The position numbers and the translations under genes were made by a program. Source: Fibrisoma montanum (lineage in GTDB: Bacteria; Bacteroidota; Bacteroidia; Cytophagales; Spirosomataceae). Taken from it: a stretch of 64,000 nucleotides of DNA. The stretch lies in assembly GCF_003583365.1 (NCBI RefSeq), contig NZ_QXED01000003.1:248001-312000 (forward strand). The letters run 5' to 3'. Every line of letters starts with the position of its first letter. Position 1 is the first letter of the stretch. The notes under the pieces were generated by a model that worked only from the letters and a program-made list of their open reading frames with translations, was not told where the DNA came from and did no database searches. Below are positions 45,486 through 54,883 of this stretch, in pieces.

Positions 45486-46289
45486 ATGACCCACGATTTA
45501 GCCGCGCTGACCCGCGACCTGTGTACCATCGCCCTGGAAGCCGGGCAGTTTATCCGTACTGAACGCCTTCAGTTTTCAACCGATGCGATCGAGTACAAGG
45601 GCCTGAACAACCTGGTTTCCTACGTCGATAAAGAAACCGAAAAACAACTGGTCGCCCGCCTGCATGACCTGCTGCCCGAAGCGGGATTCATCACCGAAGA
45701 AGGCACTACCGGCACCCAGGCCGACCCAACCGCACTGAACTGGATCATCGACCCCCTCGACGGTACGACCAATTTCATCCATAACCTGCCCGTTTATTCG
45801 GTGAGCGTGGGGCTGGCCCAGGGTAAAACCCCGATTGCGGGCGTTATCTACGATCCCAACCGCGATGAGTGTTTCTCGGCCTGGCAGGGCGGTGGGGCGT
45901 ACTGCAACGGTAACCCGATTCGGGTATCGCCCGCGACGCAGCTGGGCCAGAGCCTGATTGCCACGGGCTTTCCGTATTTCAGCTTCGATCAGATGCAGAA
46001 ATACCTCCAGATCCTGCAAACGCTGATGCAGCAGTCGCACGGACTGCGCCGGATGGGGTCGGCGGCCATTGACCTCGCCTACGTAGCGTGCGGTCGGTTT
46101 GAAGCGTTCTATGAGTACAACCTGAACTCGTGGGATATGGCCGCCGGGGTGCTGCTCGTCCGCGAAGCGGGGGGCATCGTGACCGACTTCGACGGCGGGG
46201 ATGAGTTTCTGTTCCGGGGCGATGTGATTGCCGGCTGTGGCGTTCATCCCGAGCTGCAGCGGGTCATTCGCGAGGTCTGGCAGGCCTGA
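45486..46289 (+). CDS. Inositol monophosphatase family protein
   Basis: 267 residues. Metal motifs: FITEEGT (Glu), WIIDPLDGTTNFIHNLPVY (DPLDGT signature) and NSWDMAAGVLLVREAGG (WDxAAG signature). Li-sensitive sugar phosphatase fold; substrates include inositol-1-phosphate or related phosphates. It lies 49 bp after the Uma2 gene. Confidence 0.95.
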   Translation: MTHDLAALTRDLCTIALEAGQFIRTERLQFSTDAIEYKGLNNLVSYVDKETEKQLVARLHDLLPEAGFITEEGTTGTQADPTALNWIIDPLDGTTNFIHNLPVYSVSVGLAQGKTPIAGVIYDPNRDECFSAWQGGGAYCNGNPIRVSPATQLGQSLIATGFPYFSFDQMQKYLQILQTLMQQSHGLRRMGSAAIDLAYVACGRFEAFYEYNLNSWDMAAGVLLVREAGGIVTDFDGGDEFLFRGDVIAGCGVHPELQRVIREVWQA

Positions 46290-46341
46290 ACGCAGTACCA
46301 TCCTAAAACGTGGTTCTGATACGTCGTTAAATCAGCCTATA

Positions 46342-46379
46342 CGCATTACCCCAAACCCTTGAAAGTTTGGGGTAATGCG
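46342..46379. terminator. Bidirectional hairpin between convergent genes
   Basis: 15-bp perfect stem (CGCATTACCCCAAAC) with an 8-base loop between the IMPase and the next gene. No long T-run. Confidence 0.6.
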
Positions 46380-46400
46380 GTAATACAATAAAGCGCATCC

Positions 46401-47351
46401 TTAAGCGGATACTTTCTGCAAATCAGCGAGCCACTCCTGCGCAAAAGCCCGCGCTTCCTGAACCGGCTCCCGGCCCAGGCGATATAGAAACTTCCAGTCC
46501 GGCGACTTCCGCCGGTAGCGGTCCTCCACAAACTCCTGCGTACGGCCCCGGGCGCTGACCCGGGCATCGAACGTTACGTCATCGCACAGGGCGATAAACT
46601 CCCGTAACCGTTTCTTCAGCAGCACCTGGTGATTTTCCCGGGCGGTAAAAGCTTCTTTCTGAGTCCGGTACACCCGGTTGTGTTCCTTCGCATCGGCCAG
46701 GAGCTGTTGTTCATCGGCCAGGGTGCGGGCGATCTGCTGCCGGCTGAGCTGCGTCTGAAAGGCTACGTACTGCTTTTTAAACTCGTCGGGGCGGCCCTCG
46801 GTGGCCACCAGCATCCGCTTTATCTTACCAATCTCCATCGTTTTGCGGGCGCGGTCGCTGGCAGTCAGTTTGGCCAGGTCCTGCTCCTGCTGCTGGAGCT
46901 GGCCCCGCACCGTTTTCAGCAGCGTAGCCGCGTCCAGTTCCGCCAGTTTCCGCTGCTCAGCGCTTTGCTGCTGGCCGGCCTGCGTCGCCAGTTGGCTGAC
47001 GTGGGCTTCCAGCCGGGCGATCTGCTCGTCGCTGTAGGTTTCGTCCAACGGGTATTTTGTTCGGAGCCAGGTAACGTATTCGTTTTCAAAGGTTTCGGCT
47101 TCTACGTACGACCGCACCACCCGGCCCAGTGACCGCACGACGGTTGCCTGCGAGCCTTTCGGGAGCCGCCGGGCCAGTTTGCGCATGGTAACCGTACTGG
47201 TAAACGAAAACGAATGATCTTCCGTAAGGTTCGTGACCGCGTGCTGGCGTATGGCTTCCAGCGTAACGCCGGTCTGCGTGAGGACATCGGTCGGTCGGGC
47301 TGCGAGCCAGCACCCTGAGCCGATCAGGGCCAGAAGCAGTACTTTTTTCAT
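46401..47351 (-). CDS. Hypothetical exported coiled-coil protein
   Basis: 316 residues, signal peptide (KKVLLLALIGSGCWLAARP). Mostly helical and rich in Gln, Glu, Lys and Arg, with a coiled-coil segment about 105-260 (QLATQAGQQQSAEQRKLAEL ...). No family recognised. Likely periplasmic. Confidence 0.75.
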   Translation of the reverse strand: MKKVLLLALIGSGCWLAARPTDVLTQTGVTLEAIRQHAVTNLTEDHSFSFTSTVTMRKLARRLPKGSQATVVRSLGRVVRSYVEAETFENEYVTWLRTKYPLDETYSDEQIARLEAHVSQLATQAGQQQSAEQRKLAELDAATLLKTVRGQLQQQEQDLAKLTASDRARKTMEIGKIKRMLVATEGRPDEFKKQYVAFQTQLSRQQIARTLADEQQLLADAKEHNRVYRTQKEAFTARENHQVLLKKRLREFIALCDDVTFDARVSARGRTQEFVEDRYRRKSPDWKFLYRLGREPVQEARAFAQEWLADLQKVSA

Positions 47352-47639
47352 GGTCGATTCGAGAGAGAATGTGTTATATCAGTCGATATGGTTGATTTCT
47401 ATCATTAATCAGGCCAAAAATGAGCCGCCCCTGGCAACAGACCAATCAACTTAGCTACGGACCGGAAAAAGGAGCGGCCCAACCGGAAGACACCGCCTGC
47501 CAACTGATCGAAACAAAATCAGTCCGGACGGGTAAATAAGAAGCCAGCCCCCGATCCGGCCTTTTATTTGGAGTTCCTGGGAAGAAATCCGTATTTGGTG
47601 CGCTGACGCAAGTTTTCCTTCTAAAAAACCCGTACGCTC

Positions 47640-48176
47640 ATGCAGGACATTGATGTTCTCCGCTATCCCATTGGCCGGTACCAACCCGATCAGGCCATTT
47701 CCATCGAGCAGACCAAACAACTGATCGGTGCCATCCGCGACTTTCCTGTTTCCCTGACCGAACTGGTTGGCAAATGGGGCGACGACCGACTCGACACCCC
47801 CTATCGACCCGATGGCTGGACCGTCCGCCAGTTGGTGCACCACATCGCCGACAGCCACATCAACGCCTACGTCCGGACCAAGTTGGCCCTGACCGAAACC
47901 AACCCGACCATTTCGCCTTACGAAGAGCAGGAATGGGCCAAACTGCCCGATTCGACGCTCGATATTGCCCTCTCGCTGGTGATCCTGCGTAACCTGCACG
48001 AACGCTGGGCCACCATCCTCGATGCACTGACGGAGACCGATTTGCAGCGAACGTATTACCACCCCGGAGCGCAGCGGCAGTACACCCTGTCGGACGTTAT
48101 CGGGATGTATGTCTGGCACGGCGAGCATCACTATCAGCACATTTATCGGCTGGCGGAGCGGAACGGATGGGTGTAA
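47640..48176 (+). CDS. DinB/YfiT-like putative metal-dependent transferase
   Basis: 178 residues. Four-helix DinB-fold with metal ligands in WTVRQLVHHIADSHINAY and GMYVWHGEHHYQHI. Start MQDIDVLRYPIGRYQ matches the YfiT/bacillithiol-transferase-like group common in Bacteroidota. Thiol S-transfer is the family expectation. Confidence 0.9.
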   Translation: MQDIDVLRYPIGRYQPDQAISIEQTKQLIGAIRDFPVSLTELVGKWGDDRLDTPYRPDGWTVRQLVHHIADSHINAYVRTKLALTETNPTISPYEEQEWAKLPDSTLDIALSLVILRNLHERWATILDALTETDLQRTYYHPGAQRQYTLSDVIGMYVWHGEHHYQHIYRLAERNGWV

Positions 48177-48233
48177 AAAGCCGTTATTGATGGGAAGTAG
48201 TTCGTCGGTTTGAACGGCTTCATTCGTAAACGT

Positions 48234-48398
48234 ATGCAGGAACTCGTTATCCTTCTGGTTTTTCTGGCGGCCGTCGGTTATCTGATCCGCCGGGCGGTGC
48301 AGAGCCTTGCCCGACCCAAAACGGGTGGCTGTGGGAAGAACTGCGGCTGCGACACGAAAACCACTCCAGCAACGCCTGAGAGGCTATCCAGGACGTAG
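48234..48398 (+). CDS. FeoB-associated Cys-rich membrane protein-like
   Basis: 54 residues from the ATG at 48234 (MQELVILLVFLAAVGYLIRR); one membrane helix followed by GGCGKNCGCD. The pattern (helix, then CGKxCxC) resembles the FeoB-associated Cys-rich proteins, but no feoB is in this window. A metal-binding anchor is likely. Confidence 0.65.
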   Translation: MQELVILLVFLAAVGYLIRRAVQSLARPKTGGCGKNCGCDTKTTPATPERLSRT

Positions 48399-48449
48399 GT
48401 AACTAAGCACTTATAACTTTTTTACAGGCCGGTAGTTTAAGGAGGTGCC

Positions 48450-49841
48450 ATGGGCACTCAACGAACTACCGGCTTTCTCATTATTGGTTTCTTTCTGGCG
48501 CTTTCCATCGGATGCAACCGCGTCCGCCCGAAAGCACCGGAGCTGGGCTCCTTTGAGCCACCTATTACCAAAACAACTTCTTACCTGACCGGCCGGATCA
48601 CCTTCGACATTGCCGATCTGGAAAAAAAGATAAATCACTGCCTGAAACCCGTACTGCTCAATCAGGATACGCTCGACGGCGGACGGGGCATGAAGTGGCG
48701 GCTGCGCATCGAACGGATGGGGCGCGTTCGCATTCGCTACGCCCGGCAGCAGGTGTTTGTATCCGCTCCCCTGCGCATCTGGCTCAGCAACCCCATCGGA
48801 TTCCGGAAGAAACGGGCCGTTCGCCGATCCCTTTGCGCGCTGGAAGTGAATTTCGCGAGTCCGCTGGCGGTGTCGTCGAACTGGCGGCTGTCGACCCGGT
48901 CGAAATTTGTGAACTACCGCTGGATTGAGCGGCCCAAAGTGCGGGTGCTGGGCGTGAACATTCCCGTAACGAAGCTCGCCGACAAAGTATTGAACAAACG
49001 GCGCGCCGACATTGAAGCGGCCGTCGACAGCGCCGTTCACCAGGAACTCCGGCTCGACCGGTTTGTCCGGCGCGTTTGGGTAGACTTGCAAAAGCCCCTG
49101 CGGATCAGTAAAAAACCTGAGCAGTTCTGGGTCGTGCCCAAACCGGTCAGCGTGGCCGTAGCCCGCATTGAAGGAAACCGGACGTCTATTACCATCCCGA
49201 TCCAGATTGGCTTCGAGGCCGACACCCGCCTGGGCGAGGAGCCCATCGTACAGCGCTCAGCCCGGTTGCCGCGGCTTCAGCGCAAACCGTCTATTCCGGC
49301 CGTATCGAGCCTGCGGGTGTTGTGGTTTATTCCGTATTCAAGCCTCAACAAAGTGCTGGCCCAGTCGATCGATGATCAGAAATTTGATTTACTGCGGGGT
49401 ACGCTCAAGCTCCGGAACACCACCATTTCGGGGGGTGGCCGGTCGATTGTGCTCCGAACGGACGTAACCGGGGCCGTCAACGGTACGTTGTATTTCCACG
49501 GGCAGCCCGGCTACGATACGCTGACCAACACGCTTCGTATCAAACACGTCGATTACGCCGTCGATACAAAGGAAAGCCTGCTCTCCACCGCCGACTGGCT
49601 GCTTCACGATCACCTGCGCGATACGTTGCAGAATGCCCTCATCATTCCGCTTAAAAGCCAGATCGTGCAGTTTCCGCAGAAAATTGAAACGGCATTCGAG
49701 CGCGGCAAAGCGGGCCTTAAATCGGACCTCAACATTGACGCGTTCCGGTTTGTACCCCAGCGGATCGTCATTCGCCCCGATGGCATTCAACTGCTCATCA
49801 AGGTTGAATCGGCGGTGGAGGTGGCCGTTAAAAAGCTCTGA
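48450..49841 (+). CDS. DUF4403 family lipoprotein
   Basis: 463 residues. Lipoprotein signal (FLIIGFFLALSIGCNRV), then beta-rich sequence with SYLTGRITFDIADLEKKINHCL, LSTRSKFVNYRWIERPKVRVLGVNIPVTKL and repeated NGTLYFHGQPGYDTLTNTLRI-like motifs typical of DUF4403. Related to lipid-binding BPI/TULIP-like proteins. Faces the periplasm or outer membrane. Confidence 0.85.
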   Translation: MGTQRTTGFLIIGFFLALSIGCNRVRPKAPELGSFEPPITKTTSYLTGRITFDIADLEKKINHCLKPVLLNQDTLDGGRGMKWRLRIERMGRVRIRYARQQVFVSAPLRIWLSNPIGFRKKRAVRRSLCALEVNFASPLAVSSNWRLSTRSKFVNYRWIERPKVRVLGVNIPVTKLADKVLNKRRADIEAAVDSAVHQELRLDRFVRRVWVDLQKPLRISKKPEQFWVVPKPVSVAVARIEGNRTSITIPIQIGFEADTRLGEEPIVQRSARLPRLQRKPSIPAVSSLRVLWFIPYSSLNKVLAQSIDDQKFDLLRGTLKLRNTTISGGGRSIVLRTDVTGAVNGTLYFHGQPGYDTLTNTLRIKHVDYAVDTKESLLSTADWLLHDHLRDTLQNALIIPLKSQIVQFPQKIETAFERGKAGLKSDLNIDAFRFVPQRIVIRPDGIQLLIKVESAVEVAVKKL

Positions 49842-49850
49842 ACCTGTGGC

Positions 49851-50537
49851 TTATCTTACAATAGCAAAGTTGAACATGGGCGTTTGAAGCACCCCGTAGA
49901 GCCGGATCCAGATGGGCAGCAGTTGCTCGGTTCCCCGGGCGGTCGTGATATCACCCATGTCGATGATGCTGCCGGGTGCCCAGCCAAACTGTTCGGTAAG
50001 AAAGGTTTTTACCTGTTCCTTCGCGTCGGCGTCATTTCCGCTCACAAATACGTTATGCTGGCCGGAAACAGCCGCGGGATTGACCATCAGGGCGGCCGTC
50101 ATGGTATTCAGTGTTTTTACCACGTTTAGCCTGGGAAACTCGCGCTGAATGACTTCGCCCAGGGAGTCATCGTTAACGACGGACAGCGTCGGCGGCATGC
50201 CTTTCGAAAAATCGAGCGGATTGGCGATGTCGATCAGCACTTTATCCCCGAGGTTATCGACGCCCGCCGATGCCAGCGCGTCCATAGAGCCCATCCCGGA
50301 CGTAGCATTGATCAGGATCTCCCCGAAAGCAGCCGCTTCGGCGAACGTCCCTATTTGAACCCCCGCATTGTTCTGGTGCCAGTCCGAAAAGGACTGTGTG
50401 CCCATAGCCGGATTACCTGGTTTGGCCAGCGTGTCGGCCACGTTACGCGTCCCGATCATTACCTGGTTGCCCTTGGCCAAAAGTGAGGTGGCCAGCGTCT
50501 GGCCGACCATGCCCGTTCCTAAAATTCCGATAGTCAT
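49851..50537 (-). CDS. NAD(P)-binding F420-reductase-like/dinucleotide-binding protein
   Basis: 228 residues. N-terminal Rossmann motif ITIGILGTGMVGQTLA-like (GTGMVG) with SLLAKGNQVMIGTRN, where Arg after the second strand fits NADP. The rest, for example EFPRLNVVKTLNTMTAALM, resembles the F420-dependent NADP reductase-like family. Substrate unknown. Confidence 0.88.
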   Translation of the reverse strand: MTIGILGTGMVGQTLATSLLAKGNQVMIGTRNVADTLAKPGNPAMGTQSFSDWHQNNAGVQIGTFAEAAAFGEILINATSGMGSMDALASAGVDNLGDKVLIDIANPLDFSKGMPPTLSVVNDDSLGEVIQREFPRLNVVKTLNTMTAALMVNPAAVSGQHNVFVSGNDADAKEQVKTFLTEQFGWAPGSIIDMGDITTARGTEQLLPIWIRLYGVLQTPMFNFAIVR

Positions 50538-50637
50538 TGTTGTAAGGAATTGGTTCTGTGATCAATACGTACGCAACAAAGGTATAACCCCACACGAAGA
50601 GGAGCCTAGTCAAAAACGTAGCTGCGCTGGTCAATTT

Positions 50638-51534
50638 CTACGCCCCTTCCCGGCGGTACGCCAGGGGTGTTTTCTGCGTGTGTTTCTTGAAGAATCGCCC
50701 AAAGTTGGCCGGATCGCTGAAGTTAAGCTGGTACGCTACCTCGGCAATATCGTTCGGGGTGTAGCGCAGCAGAATCTGCGCTTCGTGCAGCAGTTTCTGG
50801 TTGATGAAATGGAGGGCGTTCTGGCTGGTGGTGGCTTTTACCAGCTCCGACAGGTAGTGGGGTGTTACGTTCAGCAGCTCAGCGTATTCTTCGACCGTCC
50901 GTTTGTCGAGGTAATAGGTATTGATCAACTGAATAAACCGCCGGAACAGCCGCTGTTCGGGCGTTACGAAGCGCTGTTCGTACTGATTCAGATCGGCCAC
51001 GAAGGTCTTGAACTCATACAGCACCGTCAGCAGCTTCAGGGCCGCAATCGGCGCCTGTTGGGGCTGCGGAAACCGCTGATAAGCCGCAAACACATCGTCC
51101 AGCAAGGGCGCAAACGTATTATAATGATCCTGCCGAATCGGGAAGAAATTGGTGTGCAGGCTGTTAAAAAACGGAAACTCCTCGTCGAAGTCCGGCCGAA
51201 AGAAGCGGAAGCACTCCTTCCGGAAATAGATCAGATACCCTTTGGCGGTTCGGTCGCGGTGCCAGCTATAGATGTGTCCCGGGGCCTGAAACACCAGAAA
51301 GGCGGTCAGGTTGCCGATCTGGGTCGTATCGTACCCGATCTGGGTGGCGCCGGGATCGGTGATCAGCGAGATAAAATGAAACCCTTTTCTGAACGGCGGC
51401 ATTACGTCTACCGTATGCGGAAACGTATCTTCGAGCCGCAGGCAGAAGAGCGTATCATTGATGGTCCGATGCCGCGACTGAATGGCGGTCAGAAACTCGT
51501 TGATCGTTTCAAAATACGGAATAGTGGGCGTCAT
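50638..51534 (-). CDS. AraC family transcriptional regulator
   Basis: 298 residues. An N-terminal cupin-type sensor domain; C-terminal helix-turn-helix pair TVEEYAELLNVTPHYLSELV and IAEVAYQLNFSDPANFGRFFKKHTQKTPLAYRR. It lies 100 bp upstream of and co-oriented with the NAD(P)-binding gene, which it might control. Confidence 0.92.
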   Translation of the reverse strand: MTPTIPYFETINEFLTAIQSRHRTINDTLFCLRLEDTFPHTVDVMPPFRKGFHFISLITDPGATQIGYDTTQIGNLTAFLVFQAPGHIYSWHRDRTAKGYLIYFRKECFRFFRPDFDEEFPFFNSLHTNFFPIRQDHYNTFAPLLDDVFAAYQRFPQPQQAPIAALKLLTVLYEFKTFVADLNQYEQRFVTPEQRLFRRFIQLINTYYLDKRTVEEYAELLNVTPHYLSELVKATTSQNALHFINQKLLHEAQILLRYTPNDIAEVAYQLNFSDPANFGRFFKKHTQKTPLAYRREGA

Positions 51535-51556
51535 AGGGCACGGAGCACGGGCTGAA

Positions 51557-52225
51557 CTAATCTTCCGGGGTCAGCGCCGGATCGGCAACCGGCGCGGGGA
51601 CGTCCGCCTTCCAGCGCCACAGGTACCGGCAGGCCAGCGTGCGGTACGGTCGCCAGGGCTCGGCAATTTCATGCAGTTTTTTGTACAGGGCCTTCCCGGT
51701 CAGCCCTGCCGTCTGATCGGCATAGGCCCGAAGCATCCGCTGCCGGATAACGAGGTCATCCACCGGAAATACGTCGGGCCGGTCCAGCACAAACATAAGC
51801 AACATCTCGACTGTCCAGCGCCCGACGCCTTTGATCGGAATCAGATACTGCACAATTTCCTCGTCCGTCATGGCGTCGACGTAGGGGCGGTCCATCCGGT
51901 GGGTCAGCGCAAACTCAGCCACGCTTTGCAGGTACCTGGCCTTCTGAAACGACAGCCCCGCACTACGTAGCTCCTCCGTGGTTTTCGCCAGCAGCGCGTT
52001 GGGATGCGGGTAGCCGTCGGGAAACAGGGTCAGCAGACGTTTGAAAATCGCATCAGCCGCTTTGGTTGAAATCTGCTGGGAAACAATGCTTTCGAGCAGG
52101 GCCAGATACAGGTCGTTATCCCAGTCATACACCGGCTTGGGCGCGGGGGTTTCGGCAATGATGCGGGCAAAAACAGGGTCTTTCGACAAATGGGTAAGCG
52201 GCATTGTCTGGTCGGAATGGGTCAC
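51557..52225 (-). CDS. DNA-3-methyladenine glycosylase (AlkA-like)
   Basis: 222 residues. HhH-GPD superfamily: SIVSQQISTKAADAIF, helix-hairpin-helix LIPIKGVGRWTVEMLL, and the catalytic Asp in DVFPVDDLVIRQ. Removes alkylated purines from DNA in base-excision repair. A Met at residue 8 could also be the start. Confidence 0.93.
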   Translation of the reverse strand: MTHSDQTMPLTHLSKDPVFARIIAETPAPKPVYDWDNDLYLALLESIVSQQISTKAADAIFKRLLTLFPDGYPHPNALLAKTTEELRSAGLSFQKARYLQSVAEFALTHRMDRPYVDAMTDEEIVQYLIPIKGVGRWTVEMLLMFVLDRPDVFPVDDLVIRQRMLRAYADQTAGLTGKALYKKLHEIAEPWRPYRTLACRYLWRWKADVPAPVADPALTPED

Positions 52226-52306
52226 AAACAGGCGGAATCGTCTTCCTCAAATATACGCAAAATCCCCCGAACCGGCTTATGCCGCCCTGCCCTTCGTGAC
52301 CGGCCG

Positions 52307-53479
52307 TTACTGATCCCTGCTGTATCGCCGGCGGAGCAGATACGCTACCGAACTGGCCATATCGTCGCGTATCTCCCTGAACAGCGACCAGCGTGATGGT
52401 TCGAAGAAATCGGCTGTTTTCAGCGACTGGCCGTTCAGCGCCCGTTCGTCGCCGTCGAACTTCTGCCATTCGGTTGCCCAGATTTCGGACTCACTGACCG
52501 GCTCTTCCCAAAGCACCTGACCTGTTTCGGTGTCGATAGCCCGAACGCTGACCTCCAGCCGGGCGCAGATTTCCTTGCGGTAGGTCGTCAGCGTTCCTTT
52601 GACCTTTTCTTTAATATCAACTTTGGTCGAATCGTTGATTTTCTTTTCGCCGACTTTATACTCCTTATCGCTGTAGACGGTGGTACTGGCCGACGACACG
52701 CGCTCATCGTAAGGCCGGTATCTGGTAACAACCATCTGAACGGCCTGGTGAATCGGCCAGCCGAACGCGGCATCGCCCTCATCGGGCGAGTACAGCCGCA
52801 CAAATTCCGACGGAGCCGTTTGGCGACCAATTTCCCGGAAGACCAGGCGCTGCAGGTCGGCCTGATCGTCCCGATCCAGTTCCGGCGAAGGGCTGAACGG
52901 TTCGACCACTACGCGCAGGATGGCCAGCGCCAGGGCATCCTCGGCTTTTCCCCGGGCCTGCCGGTAGTCGGGTACCCATTCCATTGCTTTCCGATAGTTC
53001 AGATACGCATCTTTGGCCGCCAGCCGATTTTCTTCGCGGAAGGCAAACGCCTGCTCGGCCACCTCATAGCGGTCGGCAGCAGCCAGTTCACGGGTTTCGC
53101 GCTGGCGATCGTCGTACGTAGCGGGGTACAGGGCCAGCCAGTCGGCACAGGCCGTGCAGGACCGGGCGTTGTCGGTCAGTGCCTGAAGCAGCCTGTACTG
53201 CTCATACACCGGCTCCCACCGGAACGGGATCTGGGCAGCGGGCGAACTAAGCCGCCGGATTTCGGACTGGTGCTGCTGGTAGCCCTGTTCAAACGCTGTA
53301 CGGAGCACCTGAGGGGCCAGGGTGTGGCCCCGTTTACCCCAGCCGCGGGGCTGCTGCAGCCGCTGTGACGCTTTGCGTACGGCGAGGTCAAATTTATGCC
53401 GACGCAGAGCCGCCTGCCCACTGCTGCAGGCCGTCAGCACGTAGCAGGCGAGTACGCTGATCATAAGGAGTCGACGCAT
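52307..53479 (-). CDS. Hypothetical lipoprotein
   Basis: 390 residues from the ATG at 53479 (MRRLLMISVLACYVLTAC; lipobox LTAC); a longer frame from 53698 would bury the signal. Helical N-terminus with TPR-like pairs (AFREENRLAAKDAYLNYRKAMEWVPDY), then LEVSVRAIDTETGQVLWEEPVSESEIWATEW, a strand often seen in outer-membrane assembly lipoproteins. Function unknown. Confidence 0.8.
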   Translation of the reverse strand: MRRLLMISVLACYVLTACSSGQAALRRHKFDLAVRKASQRLQQPRGWGKRGHTLAPQVLRTAFEQGYQQHQSEIRRLSSPAAQIPFRWEPVYEQYRLLQALTDNARSCTACADWLALYPATYDDRQRETRELAAADRYEVAEQAFAFREENRLAAKDAYLNYRKAMEWVPDYRQARGKAEDALALAILRVVVEPFSPSPELDRDDQADLQRLVFREIGRQTAPSEFVRLYSPDEGDAAFGWPIHQAVQMVVTRYRPYDERVSSASTTVYSDKEYKVGEKKINDSTKVDIKEKVKGTLTTYRKEICARLEVSVRAIDTETGQVLWEEPVSESEIWATEWQKFDGDERALNGQSLKTADFFEPSRWSLFREIRDDMASSVAYLLRRRYSRDQ

Positions 53480-53563
53480 GGCAGGATACGGGTAATTTTC
53501 TGAACATTGGACCCGGCTCATGGGTAATAGGTTTATATTTAGCCAATTTTTTTTTACTACCCT

Positions 53564-54676
53564 ATGGCGAAACGCCACCGCTACCGCTCGGCCGAGAAAG
53601 CCCTTGGTACGTCTCCGGGTACGCTTACGTACGTAGGCCAGGAGATTGAACACGCGACCAAAATTAAACGCATCGAATATAACGAGGCCGATTATCATAT
53701 TGATGAGTCCAGCCGACTGAGTGCCTGTCGGTTACCGGCGTCTACTACCCCTTTCGTTCACTGGCTCAACATCGACGGTATTCACGAACCGCAGGTGATC
53801 GACGCCATCGGTCGGCAGTATACCCTGCACCCGCTGCTGCTCGAAGACGTAATGAACACCGAGCAGAAACCAAAGCTGGAGCTGTACGACGACACCCGGT
53901 CCGACGATCTGCGGTCCGGCGGCCCGGTCGTGTTTGTTACGATGAAGTATCTTCACCGGGGTTCCCAGCGGCAGGAGATCGACACGGAGCACGTCAGCTT
54001 TGCGCTGGGCAGGCATTTCCTGATTTCATTCCAGGAAGAGCGGAACAAAGACATTTTTGAGCCGGTGCTGGATCGTATTAAAGCGTCGGCGGGGAAAACC
54101 CGCCGGAACGGGCCGGATTACCTGCTGTATGCGCTCATGGACATCATCGTAGACCATTACTTTCTGGTTATGGAACGGATCGGCGACAAGATGGACGAGA
54201 TGGAAGAGCAGATCGTGCAGGAAAAAGCCGGTCAGCATACGCTCGCCACGCTGTACACCCTCAAGCGCGAACTGGCCTATATGCGCCGGGCCGTGTGGCC
54301 GCTGCGCGATATGATCGGTACGCTGCTGCGGGGCGAGTCGGACCTGATTCAGCCGTCGACCCTGCCGTTTCTGCGCGACCTGTACGACCACGTAACGCAG
54401 GTGATTGAAACCCTGGATTCCGACCGGGAAATCATCGCGGGCCTGATGGACGTGTATTATTCCATCGTCAGCAACCGAATGAACTCAGTCATGAAAACGC
54501 TGACAATCATTTCGTCGATCTTTATTCCGCTGACGTTCATTGCGGGTATCTATGGCATGAACTTCGACAATATGCCCGAACTTCACGCCCGCACGGGGTA
54601 TTTCTGGGTACTGTTCGCCATGCTTGTCATCGGCATCGGCGAAGTTATTTACTTTAAACGACGAGGGTGGATGTAA
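53564..54676 (+). CDS. corA: CorA-type magnesium/cobalt transporter
   Basis: 370 residues. Cytoplasmic funnel with long helices (YLLYALMDIIVDHYFLVMERI), stalk, and two C-terminal membrane helices with the selectivity motif GIYGMNFDNMPE followed by YFWVLFAMLVIGIGEV. Ends KRRGWM, typical of the family. Transports Mg2+ across the inner membrane. Confidence 0.96.
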   Translation: MAKRHRYRSAEKALGTSPGTLTYVGQEIEHATKIKRIEYNEADYHIDESSRLSACRLPASTTPFVHWLNIDGIHEPQVIDAIGRQYTLHPLLLEDVMNTEQKPKLELYDDTRSDDLRSGGPVVFVTMKYLHRGSQRQEIDTEHVSFALGRHFLISFQEERNKDIFEPVLDRIKASAGKTRRNGPDYLLYALMDIIVDHYFLVMERIGDKMDEMEEQIVQEKAGQHTLATLYTLKRELAYMRRAVWPLRDMIGTLLRGESDLIQPSTLPFLRDLYDHVTQVIETLDSDREIIAGLMDVYYSIVSNRMNSVMKTLTIISSIFIPLTFIAGIYGMNFDNMPELHARTGYFWVLFAMLVIGIGEVIYFKRRGWM

Positions 54677-54883
54677 GGGAGAAAAGGAAGGAAGTGGTAA
54701 CGTTTTGGGCAGGTGACCATTGGCTCAGCCCTCCTGATTTCATTCGCGAAAGCGGGACTTTTAGGCGGTAAACCCACCTTCCTGTCCGACTGTGAAGGAT
54801 GTGCCTCTTCTTGGGGCAGACCGTCCGGTAGTTTTGCAGGCGATACATATCAACCGCAAACTACCAGTTAAATCGCAAATCGA